The position numbers were made by a program, and so were the translations under genes. DNA of 64,000 bases, taken from positions 51,972 to 115,971 of the forward strand of contig QCOH01000002.1 of assembly GCA_003209895.1 (NCBI GenBank). The letters are read 5' to 3'. This document shows, in pieces, positions 11,697 through 21,961 of this stretch. The notes under the pieces were generated by a model that saw only the letters and a program-made list of their open reading frames with translations, had not been told where the DNA came from and did not search any database. This DNA is from Pelagibacteraceae bacterium AG-430-I06 (GTDB lineage: Bacteria > Pseudomonadota > Alphaproteobacteria > Pelagibacterales > Pelagibacteraceae). Numbering within the stretch: position 1 is the first letter of the stretch; each line of letters opens with the position of its first letter.

Positions 11697-12874
11697 TACG
11701 CAACCAAGTATTTAAACTTAACCTTTTCATCGTACATGGAAAGGATAGGCTTGTCATCTACTTGATAGATTGCGTCTGAATAAAAGCCATTAAATTTAGT
11801 TCTAAAAGTTGTTCCGTATGCCCCAAGTTGCCCAAGTTCAATATAGTCTCCTTCTTTAATATTATTTGGTAACAAAAAAGGACCTTTCATAAAATCAAGA
11901 CTGTCACAAGTTGGCCCATAAAAACTAAAAGGGGTTAACTTCTTAGAAATAACCCTACCATTTGTTATCATCTTAGATGGTAAAACAAAATTTGGAACTC
12001 CAGCATCAAATAATGAACCATATGTTCCATCATTTATATAGAGTTTTTGTTTTTTCTTTAATAATATCTTTACTATTGTTGAACCAGACTCTGCAACGAG
12101 TGCTCGGCCGGGTTCACAGAAAATTTCTGGCATTTTTTCTAGTTTAAGTTCGGCTAATCCTTTTTTTATTTCTTTCATATAGTTTTCCAGTGGCTCTGGA
12201 ATCAGATCTGGATAAATTGATGGAAAACCGCCTCCTATATTAATTACATCGGGAACAATTTTAGTTTTTTTAATTATATTACCTACTTCGACAATTCCTT
12301 TAGAGAACGATATTTTGTCCATACACTGAGAACCAACATGAAAACTTAAGCCAACCTTTTTACCATGTTCTTTTGATAATCTCAAAAGACCTAAAGCTTC
12401 ACTTGCTGAGGCCCCAAACTTTCTTGAAAGATCTATTTCAGCATGCTCATTCGAAATTGCAATTCGCACATATAAATTTATATCTTTCGCATTGTTTGTT
12501 GCTTCCAGAATTTTTAATAATTCTTCTTTTGTATCTAAAGCAAAATCCTTCACATTATATTTGTAATAAGCTTCCCTGATACTTTCTCTACTTTTTATTG
12601 TATGCATAAAATAAACTTTAACTCTATCATCAATTTTTTTGATTAACTTAATCTCATTAATTGAGGCGACGTCAAAGTTATTTACACCGCTGTTAATTAT
12701 AATCTTGATTATCTTCTCATTCGGATTGGTCTTTACGGCATAAAGAACCTTGCCTGGAAAATTTTTCTTAAAGAATTCTACTGAGTTTTTAACAGTTTTT
12801 GGCCTTATGCAATAAATTGGCTGCTCTGGTTTTAAAACATTAACCAACTGATCAACCGTGTCAAATTTTCGCAT
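11696..12874 (-). CDS. Ornithine/lysine/diaminopimelate-type PLP-dependent decarboxylase (probable ornithine decarboxylase)
   Basis: Fold-III PLP decarboxylase: YAVKTNPNEKI, SFHVGSQC, GGGFPSIYPD, CEPGRALVAESG, GPTCDSLDFM; polyamine gene context favours ODC. Confidence 0.88.
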   Translation of the reverse strand: MRKFDTVDQLVNVLKPEQPIYCIRPKTVKNSVEFFKKNFPGKVLYAVKTNPNEKIIKIIINSGVNNFDVASINEIKLIKKIDDRVKVYFMHTIKSRESIREAYYKYNVKDFALDTKEELLKILEATNNAKDINLYVRIAISNEHAEIDLSRKFGASASEALGLLRLSKEHGKKVGLSFHVGSQCMDKISFSKGIVEVGNIIKKTKIVPDVINIGGGFPSIYPDLIPEPLENYMKEIKKGLAELKLEKMPEIFCEPGRALVAESGSTIVKILLKKKQKLYINDGTYGSLFDAGVPNFVLPSKMITNGRVISKKLTPFSFYGPTCDSLDFMKGPFLLPNNIKEGDYIELGQLGAYGTTFRTKFNGFYSDAIYQVDDKPILSMYDEKVKFKYLVA

Positions 12875-13006
12875 TTATATATGTGTCCCCCATTTAAATT
12901 ACACAATAGCTTCACAAAAATTTATAAAAGAAGCTTATAAGTATTTTGACTTTTATGTAAAGCTAATAATTCTTGAAATTTTAAGAATGATGCTTACATA
13001 TCACTC

Positions 13007-13579
13007 ATGGCAAGACTAGACAAAACACCCTCAGGTTTTAAAATGTCTGACTTCGAAGACAAAAGTCTTCTGTTAGTTGATGACGACGACCCGTTTAGAG
13101 ATAGGCTTGCAAGAGCTATGGAGAAGAAGGGTTTTCAAGTAAATAGTGCAAAAACAATTGAAAATGCCATAAAAATGGTTCAAACCAAGGCTCCACAATT
13201 TGCTGCTGTAGACCTTCGGCTTGAGAACGGCAATGGACTGGATGTCGTTAAAGAGATCAATAAGATCAGAAATGACAGCAGAATCGTTATGCTGACAGGA
13301 TACGGGAACCTGCCCACAGCCGTGGCTGCAGTCAAAGCCGGAGCAATAGACTATTTGGCTAAACCTGTAGATGCTGACGATGTAGAGGCAGCTCTATTAG
13401 CAGATCGCAATACAAGAGCTAATCCACCAGAAAACCCGATGTCAGCTGACAGGGTCAAATGGGAGCATATAAATCGTGTTTTTGAACTTTGCAATAGAAA
13501 TGTGTCGGAAACTGCAAGACGGCTAAAAATGCACAGAAGGACCCTTCAAAGGATTTTATCTAAAAAGTCCCCACGCTAG
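13007..13579 (+). CDS. regA: RegA/PrrA/ActR-type response regulator
   Basis: Receiver domain LLVDDDDPFRDRLARAMEKKGF, VMLTGYGNLPTAVAAVKAGAIDYLAKPVDADDV, and Fis-like HTH NVSETARRLKMHRRTLQRIL. Confidence 0.95.
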   Translation: MARLDKTPSGFKMSDFEDKSLLLVDDDDPFRDRLARAMEKKGFQVNSAKTIENAIKMVQTKAPQFAAVDLRLENGNGLDVVKEINKIRNDSRIVMLTGYGNLPTAVAAVKAGAIDYLAKPVDADDVEAALLADRNTRANPPENPMSADRVKWEHINRVFELCNRNVSETARRLKMHRRTLQRILSKKSPR

Positions 13580-13581
13580 CT

Positions 13582-14127
13582 TTATATTTTTCTAAATTTA
13601 AGTAACTTTGGCAGAAGAAGAGTTAATAGCAAAATTTTAAATAATTCAGCGAGCAAAAATGGCTTAGCTCCAAGGGCAAATACCTTTTCCCATCCCACAA
13701 ATTTTGATAACCAAAGAATACCAAATAAATAAATTGTACTTACAGCTAAAGATAATTTTAAAAAATTTAAAACGTGATTATTACTAAAATTTAAAAATCC
13801 AGACAAAAAAACAGCTACTAAAAAACCCAAAAGATATCCCATAGTTGGACCGATTATATAAGATATTCCCAAACCTTTTTCTGGAGTTCCAGCAAAAACT
13901 GGAAGACCAATTACTCCTTCAAATATGTATAAGCATACTGTGAAAAGACCCAATCTCCATCCAAATGTAATACCTATTAATAAAACCACAAAAGTTTGCA
14001 TAGTCATTGGAACAGGATAAAAAGGAATTTTTATTTTTGCAGAGATCGCTAAGATAATTGTTGCAGAAATAGCTAAAAAGAGATTTTTTAAAAGGCTTAT
14101 ATCTTTTATATTTTTTATAATTTCCAT
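13582..14127 (-). CDS. bioY: Biotin transporter BioY (S component)
   Basis: IPFYPVPMTMQTFVVLLIG and GPTMGYLLGF motifs; ~180 aa hydrophobic protein. Confidence 0.9.
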   Translation of the reverse strand: MEIIKNIKDISLLKNLFLAISATIILAISAKIKIPFYPVPMTMQTFVVLLIGITFGWRLGLFTVCLYIFEGVIGLPVFAGTPEKGLGISYIIGPTMGYLLGFLVAVFLSGFLNFSNNHVLNFLKLSLAVSTIYLFGILWLSKFVGWEKVFALGAKPFLLAELFKILLLTLLLPKLLKFRKI

Positions 14128-14160
14128 ATTCTTATTCTTACTTTTATTTAAAGAAAAAAG

Positions 14161-15087
14161 CTAGTTGTTTGTAAGTTCCACAAATATATCCTCTAAATCT
14201 CCATCATCTGTCGAAATATCAATAATTTCCGCATTTTCTTTTACAATTTTTATAATCTCGTCAAATTTAAATTTATTTTTATCATAGACCGCAGTGACTG
14301 ACGAATCACCTTTTAAAAATTTCACACCTTTCATTTTGATGTTTTCAAAATCATTTAAGTTTTTAACTTTAAATTTAATTTTTTTACTCTCTATTCTTTG
14401 TAAAAGTTTCTCGGTTGTGTCTAAAGCTACAAGATTACCTTTGTTTATTATTGCTATACGATCACACATCAATTCTGCCTCATTTAGCTGATGGGTTGTG
14501 AGTATTATTGTTACTCCGAGCTTATTAAGTTCCCTTATATTCGAAAAAAGATTTTTTCTAAGTTCTACATCTACGCCAGCAGTAGGTTCATCCAAAATTA
14601 AAATTGGAGGTTGGTGAACCATTGCTTTTGCAATTAACAATCTTCTTTTCATTCCTCCAGATAAGGATCTCGCGTAAGAATCAGCCTGTTTGTTTAAAGA
14701 AACCATATTCAAAATTACATCTGTAATTCTATCAGCTTTTTTTACTCCATAAAGTCCGGCTTGTAACTCAAGCAATTTTTTTGGACTAAAAAAAGCATCT
14801 AAATTTACCTCTTGAGGAACAATTCCCAAAGAAGCTCTTACTTGTCTAGGATTATCATCTAAATCAAAGCCCCAAACATTAACCTTTCCCGAGGTCTTCA
14901 CTGTTAAGCCTGCCAAAATATTTATAAAAGTAGTTTTGCCAGCTCCATTTGGACCTAGAAGACCAAAAATTTCACCTTGTATGACATCTAGATTAAGTTT
15001 ATTTAGAGCTAAAGTAGAATTGTAAGTACCTTTGCTTTTTTGGTAAACTTTAATTAAATCTTTGGCACTTAATGCAATTTTATTCAT
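14161..15087 (-). CDS. ABC transporter ATP-binding protein (ABC-2/DrrA-YadG-like)
   Basis: GPNGAGKTTFINIL, LSGGMKRRLLIAKAMVHQPPILILDEPTAGVD. Confidence 0.92.
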   Translation of the reverse strand: MNKIALSAKDLIKVYQKSKGTYNSTLALNKLNLDVIQGEIFGLLGPNGAGKTTFINILAGLTVKTSGKVNVWGFDLDDNPRQVRASLGIVPQEVNLDAFFSPKKLLELQAGLYGVKKADRITDVILNMVSLNKQADSYARSLSGGMKRRLLIAKAMVHQPPILILDEPTAGVDVELRKNLFSNIRELNKLGVTIILTTHQLNEAELMCDRIAIINKGNLVALDTTEKLLQRIESKKIKFKVKNLNDFENIKMKGVKFLKGDSSVTAVYDKNKFKFDEIIKIVKENAEIIDISTDDGDLEDIFVELTNN

Positions 15088-15134
15088 AATCTAATATCAT
15101 ATTAGCATTAAAAAATTTAATATATCATTAATTA

Positions 15135-17903
15135 ATGAGTAAAATAAAAAAAACAGATCACTTTTATTTAGTTGACGGATCAGGATATATTTTTAGAGCT
15201 TATTATGCCTTGCCACCATTATCCAGAAAAAGCGATGGACTCCCTACGGGGGCAGTAATTGGTTTTTGCAACATGCTATTCAAACTATTGGAGGACTCAA
15301 GATCTGATGACAGCGAACAAAAGCCCACACATTTTGCTGTTATATTTGACTCTGCAAGAAAAAATTTTAGAAACGAAATTTATAAAGATTACAAAGCAAA
15401 TAGGTCCGAGGCTCCCGAGGATCTCGCTCCACAATTTGAATATATAAGAAAAGCAGTTAAGGCTTTTAATTTACCTTCTATTGAGCAGATTAATTATGAA
15501 GCGGACGATTTACTCGCTACTTATGCTAAACAAATAGTTAAACTTGGAGCTAAAGTAACAATTATTTCGTCAGACAAGGATCTTATGCAATTAGTATCTA
15601 AAGACATAAGACTTTTTGATCCAATGAAAAGCAAGGTAATTGGAAAAAAAGAAGTTGAAGAAAAATTTGGAGTCAAACCAGAACAGGTTGTTGATGTACA
15701 GTCACTCGCAGGTGATTCATCAGATAATATTCCTGGCGTTCCAGGTATCGGCATAAAAACTGCAGCCGAATTAATTAAAAAGTATAAAAATTTAGATAAT
15801 CTATTAAACAAAGCTGAAGAAATCTCTCAAAAAAAAAGAAGGGAAACATTAATAGAAAATAAAAAATCTGCCATATTAAGCAGAAAACTTGTTACTTTAA
15901 AAAGCGATGTTCCTGTTAAAGAGAAATTAGAAGAATTTTTAATTAAAAATGTAGAAAAAGATAAATTATATGATTTTCTAAGAGAGATGGAATTCAATAG
16001 GTTGCTTAGTCAGGCTATAAGTTTTTATGGTGACACAAATAAAAAAAATTTTCATCACAAAAAAAATAAAAAATTAAACAAAATAGATATTAGTAAATAT
16101 GAAACAATTATTGATGAAAAAAAACTAGATGAATGGGTAAATATCCTCAAAAGTAAAAAAATTATATCTGTTGATACAGAAACAAACTCACTTAACCCTA
16201 TTGATGCAGATTTAGTTGGTATATCATTTTGTTATTACGAAAATAGAGCGTGTTATATTCCTTTAAAAAATAGTAACGTAAAGTGCTTAGAAAAAAGTAT
16301 TGTTCTTAATAAACTTAAGAAAATTCTTGAAGATAAAAGTATAAAAAAAATTGGCCAAAATATTAAATTTGATCACATAATTCTTAAAAAAAATAATATA
16401 GATCTAGGCCCCTTAGAAGATACTATGCTTGTCTCTTATACTTTAGATGCTGGAATTAACAGACATAATCTAGATACTCTGGCCTCTTTACACTTAGACC
16501 ACAAAACAATTACTTTTAAAGACCTGGTAGGTACCGGAAAAAAGAAAGTTACATTTACAGATGTTGATTTAAAAAAAGCTACAGAATACGCAGGCGAAGA
16601 TGCAGATGTTACTTTTAGATTGTATGAGCTTCTTAAGCAAAGGTTGGACCAAGAAAAACTTAACAAAATTTATGATTTATTTGAAGTTCCATTGATAAAA
16701 ATACTTTCAGACATGGAAGTTAATGGAATCAAGGTCGACAAGATTTATTTGAAAAAACTCTCAAAAAAATTTGAGGATAAATTAAATGCAATTGAGAAAG
16801 ATATTTACAAACTAGCCAAAAAGAAATTTAATATTGCTTCAACCAAACAACTTGGGGATATTATTTACAATGAATTAAAAATTAGAAATCTTAAAAAAAC
16901 AAAAAAGGGAAGTTTAGCTACTAGCGCTTCAATATTAGAAGATCTAGCATTTAAGGGGCACAAATTTCCAAGTTTAGTTTTAGATTGGAGACAATTATCA
17001 AAACTTAAAAATACTTATACAGATGCATTGCAAGAACACATAAATTCTAAAACAAAGAGAGTACATACATCTTTTTTGTTAGCAGCTACAAATACTGGAA
17101 GATTAGCCTCAAGTGATCCAAATTTACAAAATATACCGATAAAAACTGAGGATGGTAGAGAAATTAGAAAAGCCTTTATTGCTGAAAAAAATAATATTTT
17201 AATTTCAGCTGACTACAACCAGATTGAGATGAGAATTTTAGCAGATATGGCAGATGTAAAAGCATTAAAAAAAGCTTTTATCAATAATGAGGATATTCAT
17301 AGTTTAACTGCAAGCCAGGTTTTTAACGTACCACTTGAAAAAGTAGATAAAAATTTAAGAAGAAAAGCAAAAACTATTAATTTTGGAATAATCTATGGAA
17401 TAACACAATATGGTCTTGCAAAACAAATAGCAGTTTCAAATGAGCAAGCACAAGAGTTTATAAATTCATACTTTAGAAAGTTTCCTGAAATAAAAAATTA
17501 TATGCAATCTACTATAAAATTTTGCAGGAAAAATGGTTACGTAAATAATATATTTGGAAGACGTATTCATTTAAGAGGTATTAACGATAAAAACTTTAGC
17601 GTAAGGAGCTTTCAAGAAAGAGCAGCAATTAACGCTCCTATACAAAGTTCGGCAGCGGATATTATAAGAATTGCAATGATAAAATTAAAAGAGATCGAAA
17701 AATCTAAAAAGGAGCTTGATGCAAAAATGCTTCTCCAAATTCATGACGAGTTAGTATTTGAGTGCCCAATAAACAATCAAATTAATGTCGAGAAAATTGT
17801 AAAAAAGACGATGGAGTCTATCTCAAGCTCAGAATACCACATGTTTTCAATCCCGTTGGATGTAAACGTTAAATCAGGTAATAATTGGGACGAAGCACAC
17901 TGA
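15135..17903 (+). CDS. polA: DNA polymerase I
   Basis: 5'-exo domain (DGSGYIFRAYYAL, GDSSDNIPGVPGIGIKTA), 3'-5' exo (VDTETNSL), polymerase (ADYNQIEMRILA, LLQIHDELVFE). Confidence 0.97.
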   Translation: MSKIKKTDHFYLVDGSGYIFRAYYALPPLSRKSDGLPTGAVIGFCNMLFKLLEDSRSDDSEQKPTHFAVIFDSARKNFRNEIYKDYKANRSEAPEDLAPQFEYIRKAVKAFNLPSIEQINYEADDLLATYAKQIVKLGAKVTIISSDKDLMQLVSKDIRLFDPMKSKVIGKKEVEEKFGVKPEQVVDVQSLAGDSSDNIPGVPGIGIKTAAELIKKYKNLDNLLNKAEEISQKKRRETLIENKKSAILSRKLVTLKSDVPVKEKLEEFLIKNVEKDKLYDFLREMEFNRLLSQAISFYGDTNKKNFHHKKNKKLNKIDISKYETIIDEKKLDEWVNILKSKKIISVDTETNSLNPIDADLVGISFCYYENRACYIPLKNSNVKCLEKSIVLNKLKKILEDKSIKKIGQNIKFDHIILKKNNIDLGPLEDTMLVSYTLDAGINRHNLDTLASLHLDHKTITFKDLVGTGKKKVTFTDVDLKKATEYAGEDADVTFRLYELLKQRLDQEKLNKIYDLFEVPLIKILSDMEVNGIKVDKIYLKKLSKKFEDKLNAIEKDIYKLAKKKFNIASTKQLGDIIYNELKIRNLKKTKKGSLATSASILEDLAFKGHKFPSLVLDWRQLSKLKNTYTDALQEHINSKTKRVHTSFLLAATNTGRLASSDPNLQNIPIKTEDGREIRKAFIAEKNNILISADYNQIEMRILADMADVKALKKAFINNEDIHSLTASQVFNVPLEKVDKNLRRKAKTINFGIIYGITQYGLAKQIAVSNEQAQEFINSYFRKFPEIKNYMQSTIKFCRKNGYVNNIFGRRIHLRGINDKNFSVRSFQERAAINAPIQSSAADIIRIAMIKLKEIEKSKKELDAKMLLQIHDELVFECPINNQINVEKIVKKTMESISSSEYHMFSIPLDVNVKSGNNWDEAH

Positions 17904-17957
17904 TGCCTAAATTTTGACAATTTATTTTAAACTATTATAAATTATCAGGAAGAAATT

Positions 17958-18656
17958 ATGTCAAAAACTATAGCACTCGTTGATGATGACAGGAATATTT
18001 TAACAAGCATAAGCATGGCTTTAGAACGCGAAGGATATAAAGTTCAAACCTATATTGATGGACAAAGTGCATTAGTGGGACTTACGAGAAATCCACCAGA
18101 CCTAGCAGTTGTGGATTTAAAAATGCCCAAACTAACTGGAGAAGAACTGCTTCAAAAAATAAGAAAAAAGATGTCAATACCAATTATTTTTTTAACATCC
18201 AAAGAAGAAGAAGTTGATGAACTTCTCGGTTTAAAACTAGGTGCTGATGATTATATTAAAAAATCAGGAGGGTTTTCAATAAAAGTTTTAATTGAAAGAA
18301 TCAGAGTTCAATTAAGAAAGAAAACTAATGCTCCAGACGAAACAAAGAGTCTTATTGTTCACGGAAAGCTAAAACTTGATCCTAATCAATTAGAGTGTGA
18401 ATGGAATGGAAAATCTTTGCCTGAAAAATTGACTACTACAGAGTTCTTAATTGTAAGAGAATTAGCAAAAAGGCCTGGAGTTATAAAAGAAAGAGCGCAT
18501 TTAATGGATATTGCTTATAAAGAAAATACGGACATAGAAGATAGAACAATCGACAGTCATATTAAAAGAATACGAAAAAAATTTAAGAAAGTTGATGAAA
18601 AATTTTCATCCATTGAAACTCGTTATGGTAGTGGTTATAGGTGGAATATTAATTGA
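17958..18656 (+). CDS. chvI: OmpR-family response regulator, ChvI-like
   Basis: Receiver + winged helix ([27 protein letters not shown]); adjacent sensor kinase and ahcY as in alphaproteobacterial chvI-chvG loci. Confidence 0.85.
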   Translation: MSKTIALVDDDRNILTSISMALEREGYKVQTYIDGQSALVGLTRNPPDLAVVDLKMPKLTGEELLQKIRKKMSIPIIFLTSKEEEVDELLGLKLGADDYIKKSGGFSIKVLIERIRVQLRKKTNAPDETKSLIVHGKLKLDPNQLECEWNGKSLPEKLTTTEFLIVRELAKRPGVIKERAHLMDIAYKENTDIEDRTIDSHIKRIRKKFKKVDEKFSSIETRYGSGYRWNIN

Positions 18657-20200
18657 TGAAAATTAAAAAAAACTCTACCTCAATACTAAAAAAGTTTTTT
18701 GTATTTAACTTTTTTGTTTTTATAATTTTAGGCTTGTTTACAATTTTTTATCTAAAAGCTATTCAACCAAATCTTGTAAAACAACGAACCGAAAAACATA
18801 ATATAATAATTAATAATACTGCTAATCATATAGAAAGACTACAAATAAATTTTGAAAGAGAAACTCTCAAAGATTTTTTACTTGCCACAAGATTTCTATT
18901 TCAAAATTTAGAAAGAGTACAATTTTACAATCTAAAAGGCGAGTTAATTGCTGACACAAATGTTTTAGACTTAGACCAAAATGTTTTTTCAAAATCAGAT
19001 GAGGTTTTTCAAGAAAGTATAGGTAATAATACAACTTTTGAAAATAATAATGAAAATATGTTAACTAAAGAAACAATTAAAGAAAAAAGAAATGAAGAAA
19101 TAAAAAATATAATATCGAGAAAAAAACCCAAACAGGAAATTACAACTCAAATAGAAGAAAATAATAATTTTTACGTCAAGACACTAAATGATGTAATCAT
19201 TAATGGTGAAATATATGGCTATATAATGGTAACAGAGCAAGCGAATGAAATATTAGTAGCTGTAGACGAAAGAAAAAACTTTATTTTAAGGACTGTTTTG
19301 ATAATAGGTTTTGTAATAATTCTTTTTTCTATATTTCTCAATAGATATCTCTTAAAACCTATTGGAAAACTTGTCGAATATACTAAATCTATAAAAGCAA
19401 AAGATGAACCTTACGGGCGTATAGAAAAATTTTTAAACAGAAGTGATGAAGTAGGGCTGTTATCAAGATCCTTAAATGAAATGACAAAGAATTTACAAAA
19501 TAGAACAAAAAATGCAGAAGATTCTTCCGCTGATCTTGCTCATGAAATAAGAAATCCTTTAGCATCCCTTAAAGGTGCATCCGAACTTTTAGATAACACA
19601 AGCGATATACAAGAGCGAAAAAAATTAATTGGAATTTTAAGTCATGATGTTGAAAGAATTGATAGATTAATTACTGACTATTCAAAAATGTTGAAAGACG
19701 AAGCTTCTCTCTCTAGAGAAAAAATGAAAATTTTAAATCTAATTGAATTAGTTAAAGATGTAACTGAGGAATTTAATAATAATAAATCTGTCATAAAAAA
19801 GAATATAAAATTCAAGATTATTAAAGAAAAACCTAACGGTCACCCCTTCAGCGTGTTTGGGGCAAAAAGTAGACTAGAACAGGTGTTGGCAAATTTGATT
19901 GATAATGCAATTTCTTTTAGCCCTCAAGATAGCAATATTTTTATAAATCTTAAAAGTAACAAAGATACGGTGCATCTAACAATTAAAGATGAGGGTCCTG
20001 GCTTTAAAGAAACAAATACTGATAGGATTTTTAAAAGATTTTACAGTAATAGACCTGAAAAATTTGGTGAACACTCTGGATTAGGTTTGAATATTGTTAA
20101 AAATATTATAGAAATGCATGACGGTGAAATAAAAGCATCAAATAGACGCGACGCAAAAAAAGGTGCTCAAATTGAAGTTATTTTACCAATGAGAAATTAA
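18653..20200 (+). CDS. chvG: ChvG-like sensor histidine kinase
   Basis: Two TM segments, HAMP-like region, H-box [38 protein letters not shown]; overlaps the chvI stop by 4 bp. Confidence 0.85.
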   Translation: MMKIKKNSTSILKKFFVFNFFVFIILGLFTIFYLKAIQPNLVKQRTEKHNIIINNTANHIERLQINFERETLKDFLLATRFLFQNLERVQFYNLKGELIADTNVLDLDQNVFSKSDEVFQESIGNNTTFENNNENMLTKETIKEKRNEEIKNIISRKKPKQEITTQIEENNNFYVKTLNDVIINGEIYGYIMVTEQANEILVAVDERKNFILRTVLIIGFVIILFSIFLNRYLLKPIGKLVEYTKSIKAKDEPYGRIEKFLNRSDEVGLLSRSLNEMTKNLQNRTKNAEDSSADLAHEIRNPLASLKGASELLDNTSDIQERKKLIGILSHDVERIDRLITDYSKMLKDEASLSREKMKILNLIELVKDVTEEFNNNKSVIKKNIKFKIIKEKPNGHPFSVFGAKSRLEQVLANLIDNAISFSPQDSNIFINLKSNKDTVHLTIKDEGPGFKETNTDRIFKRFYSNRPEKFGEHSGLGLNIVKNIIEMHDGEIKASNRRDAKKGAQIEVILPMRN

Positions 20201-20204
20201 TTTT

Positions 20205-21494
20205 ATGAGTGAAGATTATAAAGTAAAAGATATCAATCAGTCTGATTTTGGAAGAAAAGAAATTTCCTTAGCAGAAACTGAAATGCCTGGATTAATGGCC
20301 CTTAGAAAAGAATTTAATGGTAAAAAACCTTTAATGGGTGCAAGGATTTTAGGTTGTTTACATATGACAATACAAACTGCAGTTTTAATTGAAACTCTAG
20401 TTGATTTAGGAGCAGAATGCAGATGGTCCTCGTGCAATATATTTTCAACTCAAGATCATGCTGCCGCAGCAATTGCAAAAGCAGGTATACCAGTCTTTGC
20501 TTGGAAAGGTGAGACAGAAGAGGAATATTGGTGGTGTGTCAGACAAACAATTGAGGGAAAAAAAAGTTGGAAACCAAACATGATTCTAGATGATGGCGGA
20601 GATCTAACCGCACTGATGCATAAAGATTATAAAGAATTATTAAAAAATGTTAAAGGAGTTTCAGAAGAAACAACTACCGGTGTTCTGGCATTAAAAAAAA
20701 TGGAACACAATAAAGAATTATTAATTCCAGCAATAAATGTTAACGACTCAGTAACAAAATCAAAATTTGATAATTTATATGGTTGCAGAGAAAGTTTAGT
20801 TGATGGTATCAAAAGAGCGACTGATATAATGATGTCTGGAAAAGTAGCGATCGTAGCTGGTTTTGGCGATGTAGGAAAAGGTAGTGCGGCATCTCTAAGA
20901 CAGGCAGGTGCAAGGGTAATGGTTACAGAAACGGACCCGATATGCGCTTTACAAGCGGCAATGGAAGGTTACGAGGTGGTTTTAATGGACGATGCAATTA
21001 AAGATGCTGACATTGTTGTAACAGCCACAGGTAACAAAGATATAGTTACAGCAGATCATATGAGAGATATGAAAGATAGAGCAATATTATGTAACATAGG
21101 TCATTTTGATAATGAAATACAAGTAGATGCTTTAAAAAATTACAAATGGAATGAGATTAAACCTCAGGTTCATGAAATAGAATTACCAAGTAAAAAAAGA
21201 ATAATATTACTAGCTGAAGGTAGATTAGTAAACTTAGGCTGTGCAACAGGCCACCCAAGTTTTGTTATGAGCGCTTCTTTTACAAATCAAGTGATTGCTC
21301 AAATCGAATTATGGAATAATTCAGACAAATATGAAAAAAAGGTTTATGTTTTACCAAAACATTTAGATGAAAAAGTAGCAATGCTACACTTAAATAAAGT
21401 CGGGGCAAAATTAACTAAAATGTCAAAAGAACAGGCAGACTATATAAGCGTTAAACAATCAGGACCGTTCAAACCAGATACTTATCGCTACTAA
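20205..21494 (+). CDS. ahcY: Adenosylhomocysteinase
   Basis: [62 protein letters not shown]-terminal KPDTYRY. Confidence 0.98.
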   Translation: MSEDYKVKDINQSDFGRKEISLAETEMPGLMALRKEFNGKKPLMGARILGCLHMTIQTAVLIETLVDLGAECRWSSCNIFSTQDHAAAAIAKAGIPVFAWKGETEEEYWWCVRQTIEGKKSWKPNMILDDGGDLTALMHKDYKELLKNVKGVSEETTTGVLALKKMEHNKELLIPAINVNDSVTKSKFDNLYGCRESLVDGIKRATDIMMSGKVAIVAGFGDVGKGSAASLRQAGARVMVTETDPICALQAAMEGYEVVLMDDAIKDADIVVTATGNKDIVTADHMRDMKDRAILCNIGHFDNEIQVDALKNYKWNEIKPQVHEIELPSKKRIILLAEGRLVNLGCATGHPSFVMSASFTNQVIAQIELWNNSDKYEKKVYVLPKHLDEKVAMLHLNKVGAKLTKMSKEQADYISVKQSGPFKPDTYRY

Positions 21495-21505
21495 ACTAGT
21501 AGCCA

Positions 21506-21961
21506 ATGATAAAATATAATTTATCACAAATTGACAGTATTTCTAAAAAAGTTTTAATTAATTTATCAAAACCAGATTGTATACTTTTATTTGGAGAACT
21601 GGGATCTGGAAAAACAACTTTTGCCAGAAGTTTGATACATCAACTCCAAAAAAAAAATAAAATAAGCAAAACAGATGTCCTTAGTCCGACATATAATATT
21701 CTTTATGAATATGAAATGAGATCATTAAAGGTTATGCACTATGATCTCTATAGAATAAAAAAAAAAGAAGAACTGAAACAACTGGGTATTTTTGAAGAAC
21801 ACAGAAATATTATTCGAATAATTGAATGGCCAGAAAAAATGAAAAAAAATATAAAAAATAGGTTAGAAATAACATTCTATTATCTTACAGAAAGTCAGAG
21901 TAGAAAAATAAAAATTAAAGGTTTTGGAAAGTGGAAAAAATTTAAATTAAATGCAATTTAA
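21506..21961 (+). CDS. tsaE: tRNA threonylcarbamoyladenosine biosynthesis ATPase TsaE
   Basis: GELGSGKTTFARSL, SPTYNILYEYE, HYDLYRIKKKEEL, IIEWPEKM. Confidence 0.93.
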   Translation: MIKYNLSQIDSISKKVLINLSKPDCILLFGELGSGKTTFARSLIHQLQKKNKISKTDVLSPTYNILYEYEMRSLKVMHYDLYRIKKKEELKQLGIFEEHRNIIRIIEWPEKMKKNIKNRLEITFYYLTESQSRKIKIKGFGKWKKFKLNAI

